This document shows positions 54,404 to 62,000 of a DNA stretch of 64,000 nucleotides, one piece after another. The stretch comes from SKVR01 sp964491395 (lineage in GTDB: Bacteria > Bacteroidota > Bacteroidia > Bacteroidales > UBA7960): assembly GCA_964491395.1 (NCBI GenBank), contig CAZBGI010000015.1, positions 1 through 64,000 on the forward strand, given 5' to 3'. The number at the start of each line of letters is the position of its first letter. Position 1 is the stretch's first letter. The notes below the pieces were generated by a model. The model searched no databases. It saw nothing but the letters and a program-made list of their open reading frames with translations, and was not told the origin of the DNA. The translations under genes were made by a program, and so were the position numbers.

Positions 54404-55102
54404 ATGGCAAATGAGAAAATTGTAGTGCTGACTGGTGCCGGTGTAAGTGCCGAAAGTGGCATCAGCACCTTCCGCGACAGCGGTGGACTGTGGGAGAAGT
54501 ATGACATCTCGGAGGTTGCCACCCCTGAAGCCTGGGAGCGAAACCAGGCCCTGGTCCTGGAATTTTACAACCAACGCAGAAAACAGCTCTATGAGGTAGA
54601 ACCCAATGCCGCGCACTATGCACTGGTTAAGCTGGAAGAAAAGTATGACGTACATGTTATCACCCAAAACGTTGACGATCTGCACGAAAGGGCGGGTTCA
54701 ACCCAGGTAATGCACCTGCACGGGGAATTGAAAAAAGTCAGAAGTTCAGTAGATGAAAACCTGGTGTATGAACTGGAAGGCTGGGAATTAAAAAAGGGAG
54801 ACCAATGTGAAAAAGGATCCCAGTTGCGTCCGCATATCGTTTGGTTTGGAGAACCCGTGAACATGATACCCCAGGCAGCAGAAATTTGTACAACCGCAGA
54901 TCTTTGCATCATCATTGGCACATCGTTGAACGTGTACCCGGCAGCAGGGCTTGTAAAATACACGCCCCCCGGGTGCCCTGTTTACTTAATTGACCCTGCA
55001 GAAGTAAACGTCTCACACATACCGGGAGTTAAGCTTATCCGGGAAAATGCCGGAACCGGAACCGTAAAATTGGTCAACGAACTGCTGGATAAAAAATCAT
55101 GA
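54404..55102 (+). CDS. cobB: Sir2-family NAD-dependent deacylase
   Basis: 232 aa from ATG 54404; a longer frame to 54263 has no sirtuin character. VLTGAGVSAESGISTFRD, ITQNVDDLHERAG, catalytic H106 in MHLHGEL and VWFGEPV are present. FYNQRR carries Y55 and R58, the Tyr-x-x-Arg pair of class III sirtuins that favours succinyl or other acidic acyl-lysines. The zinc ribbon is missing three of four cysteines (only C135 in the region). Four-base overlap with the SpoU gene. Confidence 0.92.
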   Translation: MANEKIVVLTGAGVSAESGISTFRDSGGLWEKYDISEVATPEAWERNQALVLEFYNQRRKQLYEVEPNAAHYALVKLEEKYDVHVITQNVDDLHERAGSTQVMHLHGELKKVRSSVDENLVYELEGWELKKGDQCEKGSQLRPHIVWFGEPVNMIPQAAEICTTADLCIIIGTSLNVYPAAGLVKYTPPGCPVYLIDPAEVNVSHIPGVKLIRENAGTGTVKLVNELLDKKS

Positions 55103-55650
55103 TGAAAAAGCTCTCTATGGATGAGCTGGGCCGCATCGATGCTCAGCAATTTAAACAGGAAAAAAAATTCCCTTTGGTTATCGTGCTGGACAACATACGA
55201 AGCATGATGAATGTGGGATCTGTCTTTCGTACGGCTGATGCCTTCCGGATCGAAAAAATTCTCCTTTGTGGCATTACAGCCTGCCCTCCCAACAAAGAAA
55301 TTCACAAAACGGCCCTGGGTGCTACCGAATCCGTTGACTGGCAATATTTTGAATCGACAGAATATGCAGTCAAAGAGCTTATTCAGGACAATTATAAAGT
55401 ACTTGCACTGGAGCAAACCACCAACAGTCATTCCTTACATCACTATCAGCCCCAATCGGGAACAAAGTATGCCCTTGTATTTGGCAATGAGGTAAAAGGG
55501 GTCCGGGACCAGGTTTTAAGCCTGTGTCATGGCAGCATCGAGATTCCACAGTTTGGCACCAAACATTCTTTTAATATATCCGTAACTGCAGGAATAACCA
55601 TCTGGGATTTTTTCACCAAAATGGGCCAGTTTGAACCCCAAGAAGCTTGA
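55099..55650 (+). CDS. SpoU-family (TrmH-type) RNA methyltransferase
   Basis: 183 aa. Knotted SPOUT fold with LDNIRSMMNVGSVFRTADAF, LVFGNEVKGVRDQVL and EIPQFGTKHSFNISVTAGI, the three SpoU motifs. 2'-O-methylation of an RNA ribose is expected; the target is not determined. ATG overlaps the sirtuin stop (55099-55102). Either of two adjacent ATG codons may be the start. Confidence 0.9.
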   Translation: MMKKLSMDELGRIDAQQFKQEKKFPLVIVLDNIRSMMNVGSVFRTADAFRIEKILLCGITACPPNKEIHKTALGATESVDWQYFESTEYAVKELIQDNYKVLALEQTTNSHSLHHYQPQSGTKYALVFGNEVKGVRDQVLSLCHGSIEIPQFGTKHSFNISVTAGITIWDFFTKMGQFEPQEA

Positions 55651-55743
55651 TTATTGCCTCAATAGACACATTGCCCAAATTCTGTTCAGCGGATTAGGTT
55701 CTTCAGGGGTAAAAGCATTCCGATTCATTGCAGGCAAAAATTG

Positions 55744-55751
55744 TATTTTTG
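55744..55751 (+). promoter_or_regulatory. Candidate -7 box for trmD
   Basis: TATTTTTG matches TAnnTTTG only 16 bases before ATG 55767, supporting this start over one 13 codons upstream. Confidence 0.5.
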
Positions 55752-55766
55752 CAAAAAATTAAATCT

Positions 55767-56447
55767 ATGCGAATAGACATCCTTACCATTTTTCCCGAAA
55801 TGTTTGAAGGCCCTTTTTCCCATTCTATAGTAAAACGGGCCAAAGAAAAGCAGCGGGTGGAAATTCATCTGCACAACATCCGGGATTATGCCACCAATAA
55901 ACATCGCCGTGTCGACGATTACCCCTTTGGGGGTGGTGCAGGCATGGTAATGATGATTGAACCCGTACTACACTGTATCAATGATTTGAAAAACAGTCGG
56001 GAATACGACGAAATCATTTTTATGACTCCCGATGGGGAGTTGTTTGACCAACCCATGGCCAACCAGCTTTCGACCCTGAAAAACATCATTTTACTCTGCG
56101 GTCATTACAAAGGTATTGACGAAAGACTGCGTGAGCATGTGATTACCCGCGAGATCTCTATTGGAGATTATGTGCTATCCGGCGGCGAACTGGCAGCAGC
56201 AGTGGTTACTGACAGTATAGTACGGTTGTTACCGGGGGTATTGGGAGATGAGACTTCTGCATTATCCGATTCGTTCCAGGACGGATTGCTTTCACCACCT
56301 GTTTACACCCGGCCTGCCGACTATGAAGGATGGAAGGTGCCAGAGATCCTGCTTTCGGGTCATGATCGCAAAATTGCCGAATGGCGACATGAACAATCCC
56401 TGGAGCGCACAAAAAAAAGAAGGCCCGGATTACTGGATGAACAGTAA
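55767..56447 (+). CDS. trmD: tRNA (guanine37-N1)-methyltransferase
   Basis: 226 aa from ATG 55767. MRIDILTIFPEMFEGPFSHS, the block DDYPFGGGAGMVM, ILLCGHYKGIDERL and EISIGDYVLSGGELAA are diagnostic of the trefoil-knot TrmD. It makes m1G37, preventing frameshifts. Here it is separated from rplS by a divergent-strand gene instead of being directly next to it. Confidence 0.95.
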   Translation: MRIDILTIFPEMFEGPFSHSIVKRAKEKQRVEIHLHNIRDYATNKHRRVDDYPFGGGAGMVMMIEPVLHCINDLKNSREYDEIIFMTPDGELFDQPMANQLSTLKNIILLCGHYKGIDERLREHVITREISIGDYVLSGGELAAAVVTDSIVRLLPGVLGDETSALSDSFQDGLLSPPVYTRPADYEGWKVPEILLSGHDRKIAEWRHEQSLERTKKRRPGLLDEQ

Positions 56448-56455
56448 ACCGGGCC
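56411..56455 (-). terminator. Terminator downstream of the beta-barrel gene
   Basis: GGCCCGG (56422-56428) pairs perfectly with CCGGGCC (56449-56455), with an inner ACTG/CAGT stem; the minus-strand transcript then runs into CTTC and eight T. The hairpin spans the trmD stop codon. Confidence 0.75.
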
Positions 56456-56480
56456 ATGTATCTGAGATTCACAATCTGCT

Positions 56481-57065
56481 TCAGAATTTATATCCCACGG
56501 TAAGCTTTATTACGCGGTTATAAATTTTTAAATCACCTTCTTCATCAAGAGATGTAAGTCCGAAATCATATCCGGCTGATACTCGTAAACCTCCCGGAAC
56601 ATTCACTCCTGCCCCCAGTACCAGGGCAAGGTCAACAGGAGAAAGCCCTTCTGTGTCCGAATCGGACTCACCATTAAACTCAACAGTGTTATCAAGTAAA
56701 AAAGAGGCCTGGGGTCCGGCGTAAAAATGAATCAAAGGCAGAGGGCTAAACTTGGCAACAACAGGTACATCAATGTATGTTGATATATTTTTAAAAACCA
56801 CCTCATTTCCGTCGTCACTTTGATATCCTTTTTGTGAGAAATAAGCTCCCCCTTCCACTGCTACAATACCCAGCAGCGATAATTCGAGAAACCCTCCAAG
56901 ATGAAATCCGGTGCGCATATCTGTATCCTCTACATCCTCACCTCCCAAGTTGGCAAGGTTCAGACCGCCTTTTATGCCATAGTTTATCTGGGATTGCGCA
57001 GGTTGAATAACTGAAATGCTGAACAGCAAAGCTAATGCAGTGATCAATTGAATCATCTTTTTCAT
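56481..57065 (-). CDS. Outer-membrane beta-barrel protein (porin/OmpW-like small barrel)
   Basis: 194 aa. Signal peptide ending near PAQSQ (about 25), then INYGIKGGLNLANLGGEDV and alternating strands to a C-terminal strand ending LTVGYKF, the terminal aromatic typical of outer-membrane proteins. It fits the PorT/outer membrane beta-barrel family of Bacteroidota. Function unknown. Convergent with trmD. Confidence 0.85.
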   Translation of the reverse strand: MKKMIQLITALALLFSISVIQPAQSQINYGIKGGLNLANLGGEDVEDTDMRTGFHLGGFLELSLLGIVAVEGGAYFSQKGYQSDDGNEVVFKNISTYIDVPVVAKFSPLPLIHFYAGPQASFLLDNTVEFNGESDSDTEGLSPVDLALVLGAGVNVPGGLRVSAGYDFGLTSLDEEGDLKIYNRVIKLTVGYKF

Positions 57066-57169
57066 ACCTTAAGTTTTTAGTGACAAAATAGAACTTTATC
57101 AAATCTAAGGAAAATATGATTAAATACAAAATTTATCTGTGGGTTAGCAGCATGCAGTAATAAAACCAC

Positions 57170-57177
57170 TACCTTTG
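57170..57177 (+). promoter_or_regulatory. Upstream -7 box before rplS
   Basis: TACCTTTG matches TAnnTTTG, 184 bases before rplS. It may be a second, distal rplS promoter. Confidence 0.35.
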
Positions 57178-57261
57178 CCCTACCTCACAGGTGGGTTGAA
57201 AGTGCGGGAAAGGTTTTTCAAAATAAATTGTTATTCTCTTTTTTTATTTGAATTTAAATCC

Positions 57262-57269
57262 TAACTTTG
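57262..57269 (+). promoter_or_regulatory. -7 box for rplS
   Basis: TAACTTTG matches TAnnTTTG; TTTT at 57239-57242 sits 19 bases upstream. The leader to the ATG at 57361 is about 85 bases, long enough for leader control, though no specific structure is evident. Confidence 0.55.
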
Positions 57270-57360
57270 CACTCCCATTTTCGCAAGAAAAATCATAATC
57301 TATTCATATTGAAAGCCTCCCGTACGGGGCAATGCCATAAACGAATAAATATACTGAGTC

Positions 57361-57717
57361 ATGAACAAGACGGAAATAATGAATTTTGTGCAGGATGTAT
57401 TGACGGAGAAGAAAGAAACTCCTGCATTCAAGGCCGGCGATACCATTACTGTGCATTACAAAATTAAAGAAGGTAATAAGGAGCGTATCCAGCCTTTTCA
57501 AGGAGTTGTAATTCAAAGAAGAGGTACAGGAGCAACTGAAACTTTCACCGTAAGAAAGATTTCCAGCAATATTGGGGTAGAAAGAATTTTCCCGATCAGC
57601 TCTCCTTTTATCGAAAAAATTGAACTGAACCGTCGTGGTGTCGTTCGCAGAGCAAGAATATTCTATCTCAAAGCATTGCGCGGCAAAAAAGCAAGAATCA
57701 AAGAAAAAAAGTTGTAG
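57361..57717 (+). CDS. rplS: Ribosomal protein L19
   Basis: 118 aa. FKAGDTITVHYKIKEGNKER, QPFQGVVIQRRGTG and RRGVVRRARIFYLKALRGKK are textbook L19. It lies at the 30S-50S interface. Full length; its own promoter and terminator. Confidence 0.97.
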   Translation: MNKTEIMNFVQDVLTEKKETPAFKAGDTITVHYKIKEGNKERIQPFQGVVIQRRGTGATETFTVRKISSNIGVERIFPISSPFIEKIELNRRGVVRRARIFYLKALRGKKARIKEKKL

Positions 57718-57742
57718 TATTTCATACTTCAAAAAATCACTG

Positions 57743-57775
57743 AGCCATTGGAAGTATCCGGTGGCTTTTTTTTTA
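57743..57775 (+). terminator. Terminator after rplS
   Basis: GAGCCATTGG pairs imperfectly with CCGGTGGCTT around a short loop, followed by nine T, 26 bases after the stop. Confidence 0.75.
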
Positions 57776-57977
57776 TAATTTCGTAGTTGAAAGAAACAAC
57801 CTCAAAAGGATTTATCTGAATTAAACTGCTTTAAATAATTTGCTTTGCTGAGCTCACTTTTCAAACTTTGTTGGCTAAATATATCACTTGCATGAATAAC
57901 TATATCCCTGCTCTTTTTATGAGCAAGGTGCTTGTGCAAGTTTCACTCCGTTAAATCTTTAAAATCAAAACATCATC

Positions 57978-59663
57978 ATGAAAAGACTTATAGAATGTGT
58001 GCCCAATTTTAGTGAAGGAAATGACATGGGAATCATCAATCAGATTACCCGTGAGATTGAAAGTGTGGAAGGGGTAAAACTTCTGGATGTAGATCCGGGA
58101 AAGGCTACCAATCGCACCGTAGTTACCATGGTAGGCACTCCTGACGAGGTACTTGAAGCTGCTTTTCGGGCAGTAAAAAAAGCATCGGAACTCATTGACA
58201 TGAGTAAGCATAAAGGAGAGCACCCGCGCATGGGAGCTACCGATGTTTGTCCCCTGGTGCCGGTGGCCAATATTACCATGGAAGAAACCGTTGAATATGC
58301 CCGCAAACTGGCTGAACGTATTGGCAGTGACCTTGGCATACCCGTATATTGCTACGAGAATGCTGCATTTGAAGAAAAACGCCGCAACCTGGCCAACTGC
58401 CGCAGCGGTGAATACGAAGGACTGGCCGACAAGTTCAAAAACCCGGCATGGAAGCCTGATTTCGGCCCTGCGGAGTTTAACCCCAAGTGGGGTGCCACGG
58501 CTGTGGGGGCCCGTGATTTCCTGGTTGCCTATAATGTCAACCTTAACACCACCTCCACCCGTCGTGCCAATGCCATTGCTTTTGATGTGCGCGAAAAAGG
58601 ACGCGTGAAACGGGAAGGGAACCCCATAACCGGGAAAATTGTCACCGACGAAAAAGGAGAAAAAGTATTTATCCCCGGCTCTTTGAAAGCTGTAAAAGGA
58701 ATAGGCTGGTACATTGAGGAGTATGGCATTGCTCAGATATCTCTCAACCTTACCAACATCTCTATAACCCCGGTGCATATTGCTTTTGAAGAAGTAGTTA
58801 AAAAAGCTGCAGAGCGCGGAGTAAGGGTAACGGGCTCAGAACTCGTGGGGCTTGTCCCTTTGCAGGCTATGATTGATGCCGGCAAATATTTTTTACGCAA
58901 ACAACAACGCAGTGTGGGGATTTCAGAATCTGAAATCATCAAAATTGCCGTGAAATCCATGGGTCTCGATGATCTCAAACCCTTCAACCCCAACGAGAAA
59001 ATTATCGAATACATGATAGCCGAAGATGAAGGGCAAAAGCTTGCAGATATGAACCTGCAGCAATTTGCCGATGAAACGGCAAGTGAATCCCCGGCTCCCG
59101 GAGGTGGCTCTATTTCTGCTTATGTAGCCAGCCTTGGAATATCCCTGGCCACCATGGTAGCCAACCTTTCATCTCACAAGAGAGGATGGGACGAACAATG
59201 GGAGTTTTTCAGCAAGTGGGCCGAAAAAGGCCAGGAGATCAAAGATGAACTTATGTTCCTGGTGGATGAAGACACCCGCTCTTTCAACCGCATCATGGAT
59301 GCTTTTGGACTGCCAAAGTCCAATGATCAGGAGAAGAAAGCACGCAAAAAAGCCATCCAGGATGCTACGAAATACGCCACTGAAGTACCTTTCAGGGTAA
59401 TGGAGAAAGCTTTTGAAAGCATGGATGTCATTGGCGAGATGGTAGAAAGGGGCAATCCCAATTCGGTTACGGATGCAGGTGTGGGAGCCTTGTGTGCCCG
59501 CACAGCTGTTATGGGTGCATTCATGAATGTTAAAATCAACGCTGCAGATCTCGAGGACAAAGACTTCGTTGCTGATATTATTAACAAAGGAAAAGAAATT
59601 CAGGATGCCGCTATCAAAAAAGAACAGGAAATCCTGAAAATGGTAGAGGAAAAAATCGTCTAA
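57978..59663 (+). CDS. ftcD: Bifunctional glutamate formimidoyltransferase / formimidotetrahydrofolate cyclodeaminase
   Basis: 561 aa. The N-terminal transferase domain (1-300) starts KRLIECVPNFSEGND and holds HPRMGATDVCPLVPVANI. The C-terminal cyclodeaminase domain (about 370-561) has ASESPAPGGGSISAYVASLG and NPNSVTDAGVGALCAR. The enzyme moves the formimino group of histidine breakdown to tetrahydrofolate and releases ammonia. No other hut gene is in the window. Domain fusion resembles the mammalian enzyme and is common in Bacteroidota. Confidence 0.93.
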   Translation: MKRLIECVPNFSEGNDMGIINQITREIESVEGVKLLDVDPGKATNRTVVTMVGTPDEVLEAAFRAVKKASELIDMSKHKGEHPRMGATDVCPLVPVANITMEETVEYARKLAERIGSDLGIPVYCYENAAFEEKRRNLANCRSGEYEGLADKFKNPAWKPDFGPAEFNPKWGATAVGARDFLVAYNVNLNTTSTRRANAIAFDVREKGRVKREGNPITGKIVTDEKGEKVFIPGSLKAVKGIGWYIEEYGIAQISLNLTNISITPVHIAFEEVVKKAAERGVRVTGSELVGLVPLQAMIDAGKYFLRKQQRSVGISESEIIKIAVKSMGLDDLKPFNPNEKIIEYMIAEDEGQKLADMNLQQFADETASESPAPGGGSISAYVASLGISLATMVANLSSHKRGWDEQWEFFSKWAEKGQEIKDELMFLVDEDTRSFNRIMDAFGLPKSNDQEKKARKKAIQDATKYATEVPFRVMEKAFESMDVIGEMVERGNPNSVTDAGVGALCARTAVMGAFMNVKINAADLEDKDFVADIINKGKEIQDAAIKKEQEILKMVEEKIV

Positions 59664-59733
59664 CCCTTACATGACAGGGGGCTGGCCGGGAATGATCGTG
59701 GACCGGGAACAGAATTACGGTCACCAAAACAAT

Positions 59734-59765
59734 CCGGGGTTTTACTGCATCAGCAATGACCCCGG
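59734..59765 (+). promoter_or_regulatory. Hairpin between ftcD and the D-threonine-aldolase-like gene
   Basis: CCGGGGT (59734-59740) pairs perfectly with ACCCCGG (59759-59765), loop of 18 with a small inner CTG/CAG stem. There is no T run after it, so it is not a standard terminator; it could stabilise the transcript or attenuate. It sits 45 bases before the next ATG. Confidence 0.45.
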
Positions 59766-59810
59766 GCAGGGTTAGCCCCTTGTTGATATTATTCACTAAC
59801 AAAAACTATT

Positions 59811-60911
59811 ATGGACGATATAATGTCGCCTGCTCTGCTGATTGATGAAGACAAGTGCCGACGAAACATCCGGCATATGATTGCCAAGGCCAGGCATTCA
59901 GATGTAATCTTCAGACCCCATTTCAAAACGCACCAGTCGCAAATCATTGGTCGATGGTTCAGAGAAGCAGGCACAGAAAAAATATGTGTATCCTCACTCT
60001 CCATGGCAAACTATTTTGCCGCTGACGGCTGGCAGGATATCATGGTTGCCTTCCCGGTGAACATCAGGGAAATACAGCAAATCAATGAACTGGCAGCACG
60101 CATTCAACTGAGCATACTTATTGCCGACAGCTCGGTTTTGCCATTTTTAAACGAGCATCTCCAACACCCCACACAGTTTTACATAAAAATTGACGTGGGG
60201 AACTATCGCAGCGGATTCCATCCTGATGAAACAGACGATATCACCCGGACACTGAAGGAAGCTTCCGAAAACAGGTTTTTACAATTCAAAGGGTTTGTGG
60301 CCCATGCCGGTCAAACCTATCAAACTCATTCTCTCAACGATGTGCAAAAAGCTTACAGCAAAGGCACGCGTCAATTGATATCACTCAGGGATATGTTCAG
60401 GGAGGAATATCCCGGCATCATTGCATCATGGGGTGACACCCCTACCTGCAGCCTGGTCAATGAATTCGAGGGAATCGATGAAATCCGGCCGGGCAATTTT
60501 GTATTTTACGATTTGATGCAATTCCATCTTGCCTCCTGCGACTGGGAGCAGATTGCTGTTGCAGTGGCAGCACCCGTGGTAGCCAAACGTAAAATGAGAA
60601 ATGAAATTATTCTCTATGCCGGGGCAATCCATCTTTCAAAAGATGCTGTAGAAATTTCTGATTTGGGTCATATGCATGGGGAAATTGTGAAAATCACCAA
60701 AAAGGGATGGGAAAGATTCCCTCAACCCATGTATATCAATCGCGTTTCCCAGGAACATGGAATTTTCCATTGCCCCGATGAGTGCTGGAATGAATTTCAA
60801 ACCGGTGATTTGGTAGGAATTATACCAGCCCACTCATGCCTGACAGCCAATTTATTGCGTGAAAGGTTTTACAACCTCAAACGAGAAACGTTCTTTCCCG
60901 AACCCCGGTAA
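59811..60911 (+). CDS. D-threonine aldolase / D-serine dehydratase-like PLP enzyme
   Basis: 366 aa. Alanine-racemase-type barrel with PLP lysine K39 in IFRPHFKTHQS, and a C-terminal beta domain carrying the metal-site pair His-x-Cys in IIPAHSCLTANLL, typical of the DSD1/D-threonine aldolase group. Reactions in the group cleave or dehydrate D-3-hydroxy amino acids; the substrate here is unknown. Same direction as ftcD, 147 bases on. Confidence 0.88.
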   Translation: MDDIMSPALLIDEDKCRRNIRHMIAKARHSDVIFRPHFKTHQSQIIGRWFREAGTEKICVSSLSMANYFAADGWQDIMVAFPVNIREIQQINELAARIQLSILIADSSVLPFLNEHLQHPTQFYIKIDVGNYRSGFHPDETDDITRTLKEASENRFLQFKGFVAHAGQTYQTHSLNDVQKAYSKGTRQLISLRDMFREEYPGIIASWGDTPTCSLVNEFEGIDEIRPGNFVFYDLMQFHLASCDWEQIAVAVAAPVVAKRKMRNEIILYAGAIHLSKDAVEISDLGHMHGEIVKITKKGWERFPQPMYINRVSQEHGIFHCPDECWNEFQTGDLVGIIPAHSCLTANLLRERFYNLKRETFFPEPR

Positions 60912-61058
60912 AAAAAAGCAAGGCTGATAAATGGGACACAGGCAATGTTAGCGTACCCTTCAATCATTCCCATAAAGGCCAGCCCGGGCAGCAGAACCCA
61001 AAACCGACATCTGCACGGGTGGAATTATCATTAAGCGGACAAAAAAATGCAAAAAGGG

Positions 61059-61089
61059 TTTGGGATTAATAAACTATTGTCTATCTTTG
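61059..61089 (+). promoter_or_regulatory. Promoter of rpmH
   Basis: A textbook Bacteroidota promoter: TTTG at 61059-61062, 19 bases, then TATCTTTG at 61082-61089. The leader to the ATG at 61208 is about 110 bases. Confidence 0.8.
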
Positions 61090-61207
61090 CAGTCCCAAAT
61101 TCCGGGCCATTACAATTCAGTTATTAATATCAGATTATTAAGCTGTTAAGATTGCTTACAGCAATAAACAAAGGCGGAAAAGTACTCACAGCAAAATATA
61201 GTTAGCA

Positions 61208-61363
61208 ATGAAAAGGACATTTCAACCATCAAGAAGACGCAGAAAAAACAAGCATGGTTTCAGGAAAAGAATGGAATCAGTTAGCGGTCGCAAAGTTTTA
61301 GCTTCAAGAAGAGCAAAAGGCAGAAAAAGACTTACTGTTTCCAGCGAAAAAACACATAAGTAA
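61208..61363 (+). CDS. rpmH: Ribosomal protein L34
   Basis: 51 aa; MKRTFQPSRRRRKNKHGFRK and SGRKVLASRRAKGRKRL are diagnostic L34, with the common Bacteroidota tail TVSSEKTHK. It is highly basic and binds 23S rRNA. The start is the only ATG giving the family N-terminus. Confidence 0.97.
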   Translation: MKRTFQPSRRRRKNKHGFRKRMESVSGRKVLASRRAKGRKRLTVSSEKTHK

Positions 61364-61397
61364 AAGGTTTTGGTTAATCATTAGTTTTTGGTTTATC

Positions 61398-61432
61398 AAG
61401 GCTGTTTCAATTCCTTTGAAACAGCCTTTCTT
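61398..61432 (+). terminator. Terminator of rpmH
   Basis: AAGGCTGTTTCAA pairs with TTGAAACAGCCTT over 13 bases with a short loop, then a T-rich tail; 35 bases after the stop. Confidence 0.85.
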
Positions 61433-61545
61433 CGTTTACTCCCTTTCTTCCAGCTTTTGGCAACCCATAACGCATATTAAAATTTATTAACTTGCATGCC
61501 CTTTGTAAGTTCTGGAAACCAGCCCTAAAAATCATTGATTTTTCT

Positions 61546-61553
61546 TACTTTTG
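61546..61553 (+). promoter_or_regulatory. Candidate -7 box for the DUF4834 gene
   Basis: TACTTTTG matches TAnnTTTG, 90 bases before the ATG at 61643; no -33 element at the right distance. Confidence 0.4.
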
Positions 61554-61642
61554 CTTTGCCTTTGCAAATTGCAGCAGGCTTTTTGGCGCATGGATAATTA
61601 TGATCCCTTCCAAAAAGCAAAAGTAGCATTAAAACATTTCAC

Positions 61643-61939
61643 ATGACCCTTATCAGAATTATAGGAACTTTCCTGATTATTTATTTGGTTTTCCGCATCC
61701 TAGCCATGTATGTTTTTCCTTTACTGGTAAGGTGGTTCATCAATAAGCAAAAGAAAAAATTTTACGAACAAAATCCGCATATGCGCCCTCCTGAAACCGA
61801 AGAAAAGAGTAAAGGCGGCGTTAAGTTTTCCCGGGCCGGGAATGCTGCAACGGATAGTAAATCTACGGATCAGATTGGAGAATACGTTGACTTCGAAGAT
61901 ATTAAAGAAGATAAGGAAAAAGAAAAAAAGAAATCCTGA
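61643..61939 (+). CDS. DUF4834 family membrane protein
   Basis: 98 aa. One N-terminal membrane helix (about 5-27) and a charged, lysine-rich tail, as in DUF4834 proteins of Bacteroidota. Function unknown. It lies 61 bases upstream of the YfhO-family gene in the same direction. Confidence 0.82.
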   Translation: MTLIRIIGTFLIIYLVFRILAMYVFPLLVRWFINKQKKKFYEQNPHMRPPETEEKSKGGVKFSRAGNAATDSKSTDQIGEYVDFEDIKEDKEKEKKKS

Positions 61940-62000
61940 CGTAATTTGCCCACCTAAACAAATTGCGTCCTAACCATCAAAACCTCAAATATCCCGAACT

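Noticed and set aside
57951..58778. 275-codon minus-strand frame opposite ftcD
   Set aside because: Complete overlap with the confident ftcD; no domain or start signal, composition as expected of an antisense shadow.
60869..61024. Minus-strand open frame encoding a hydrophobic peptide
   Set aside because: It overlaps the 3' end of the D-threonine-aldolase-like gene, has no start near its beginning and no promoter; probably chance.
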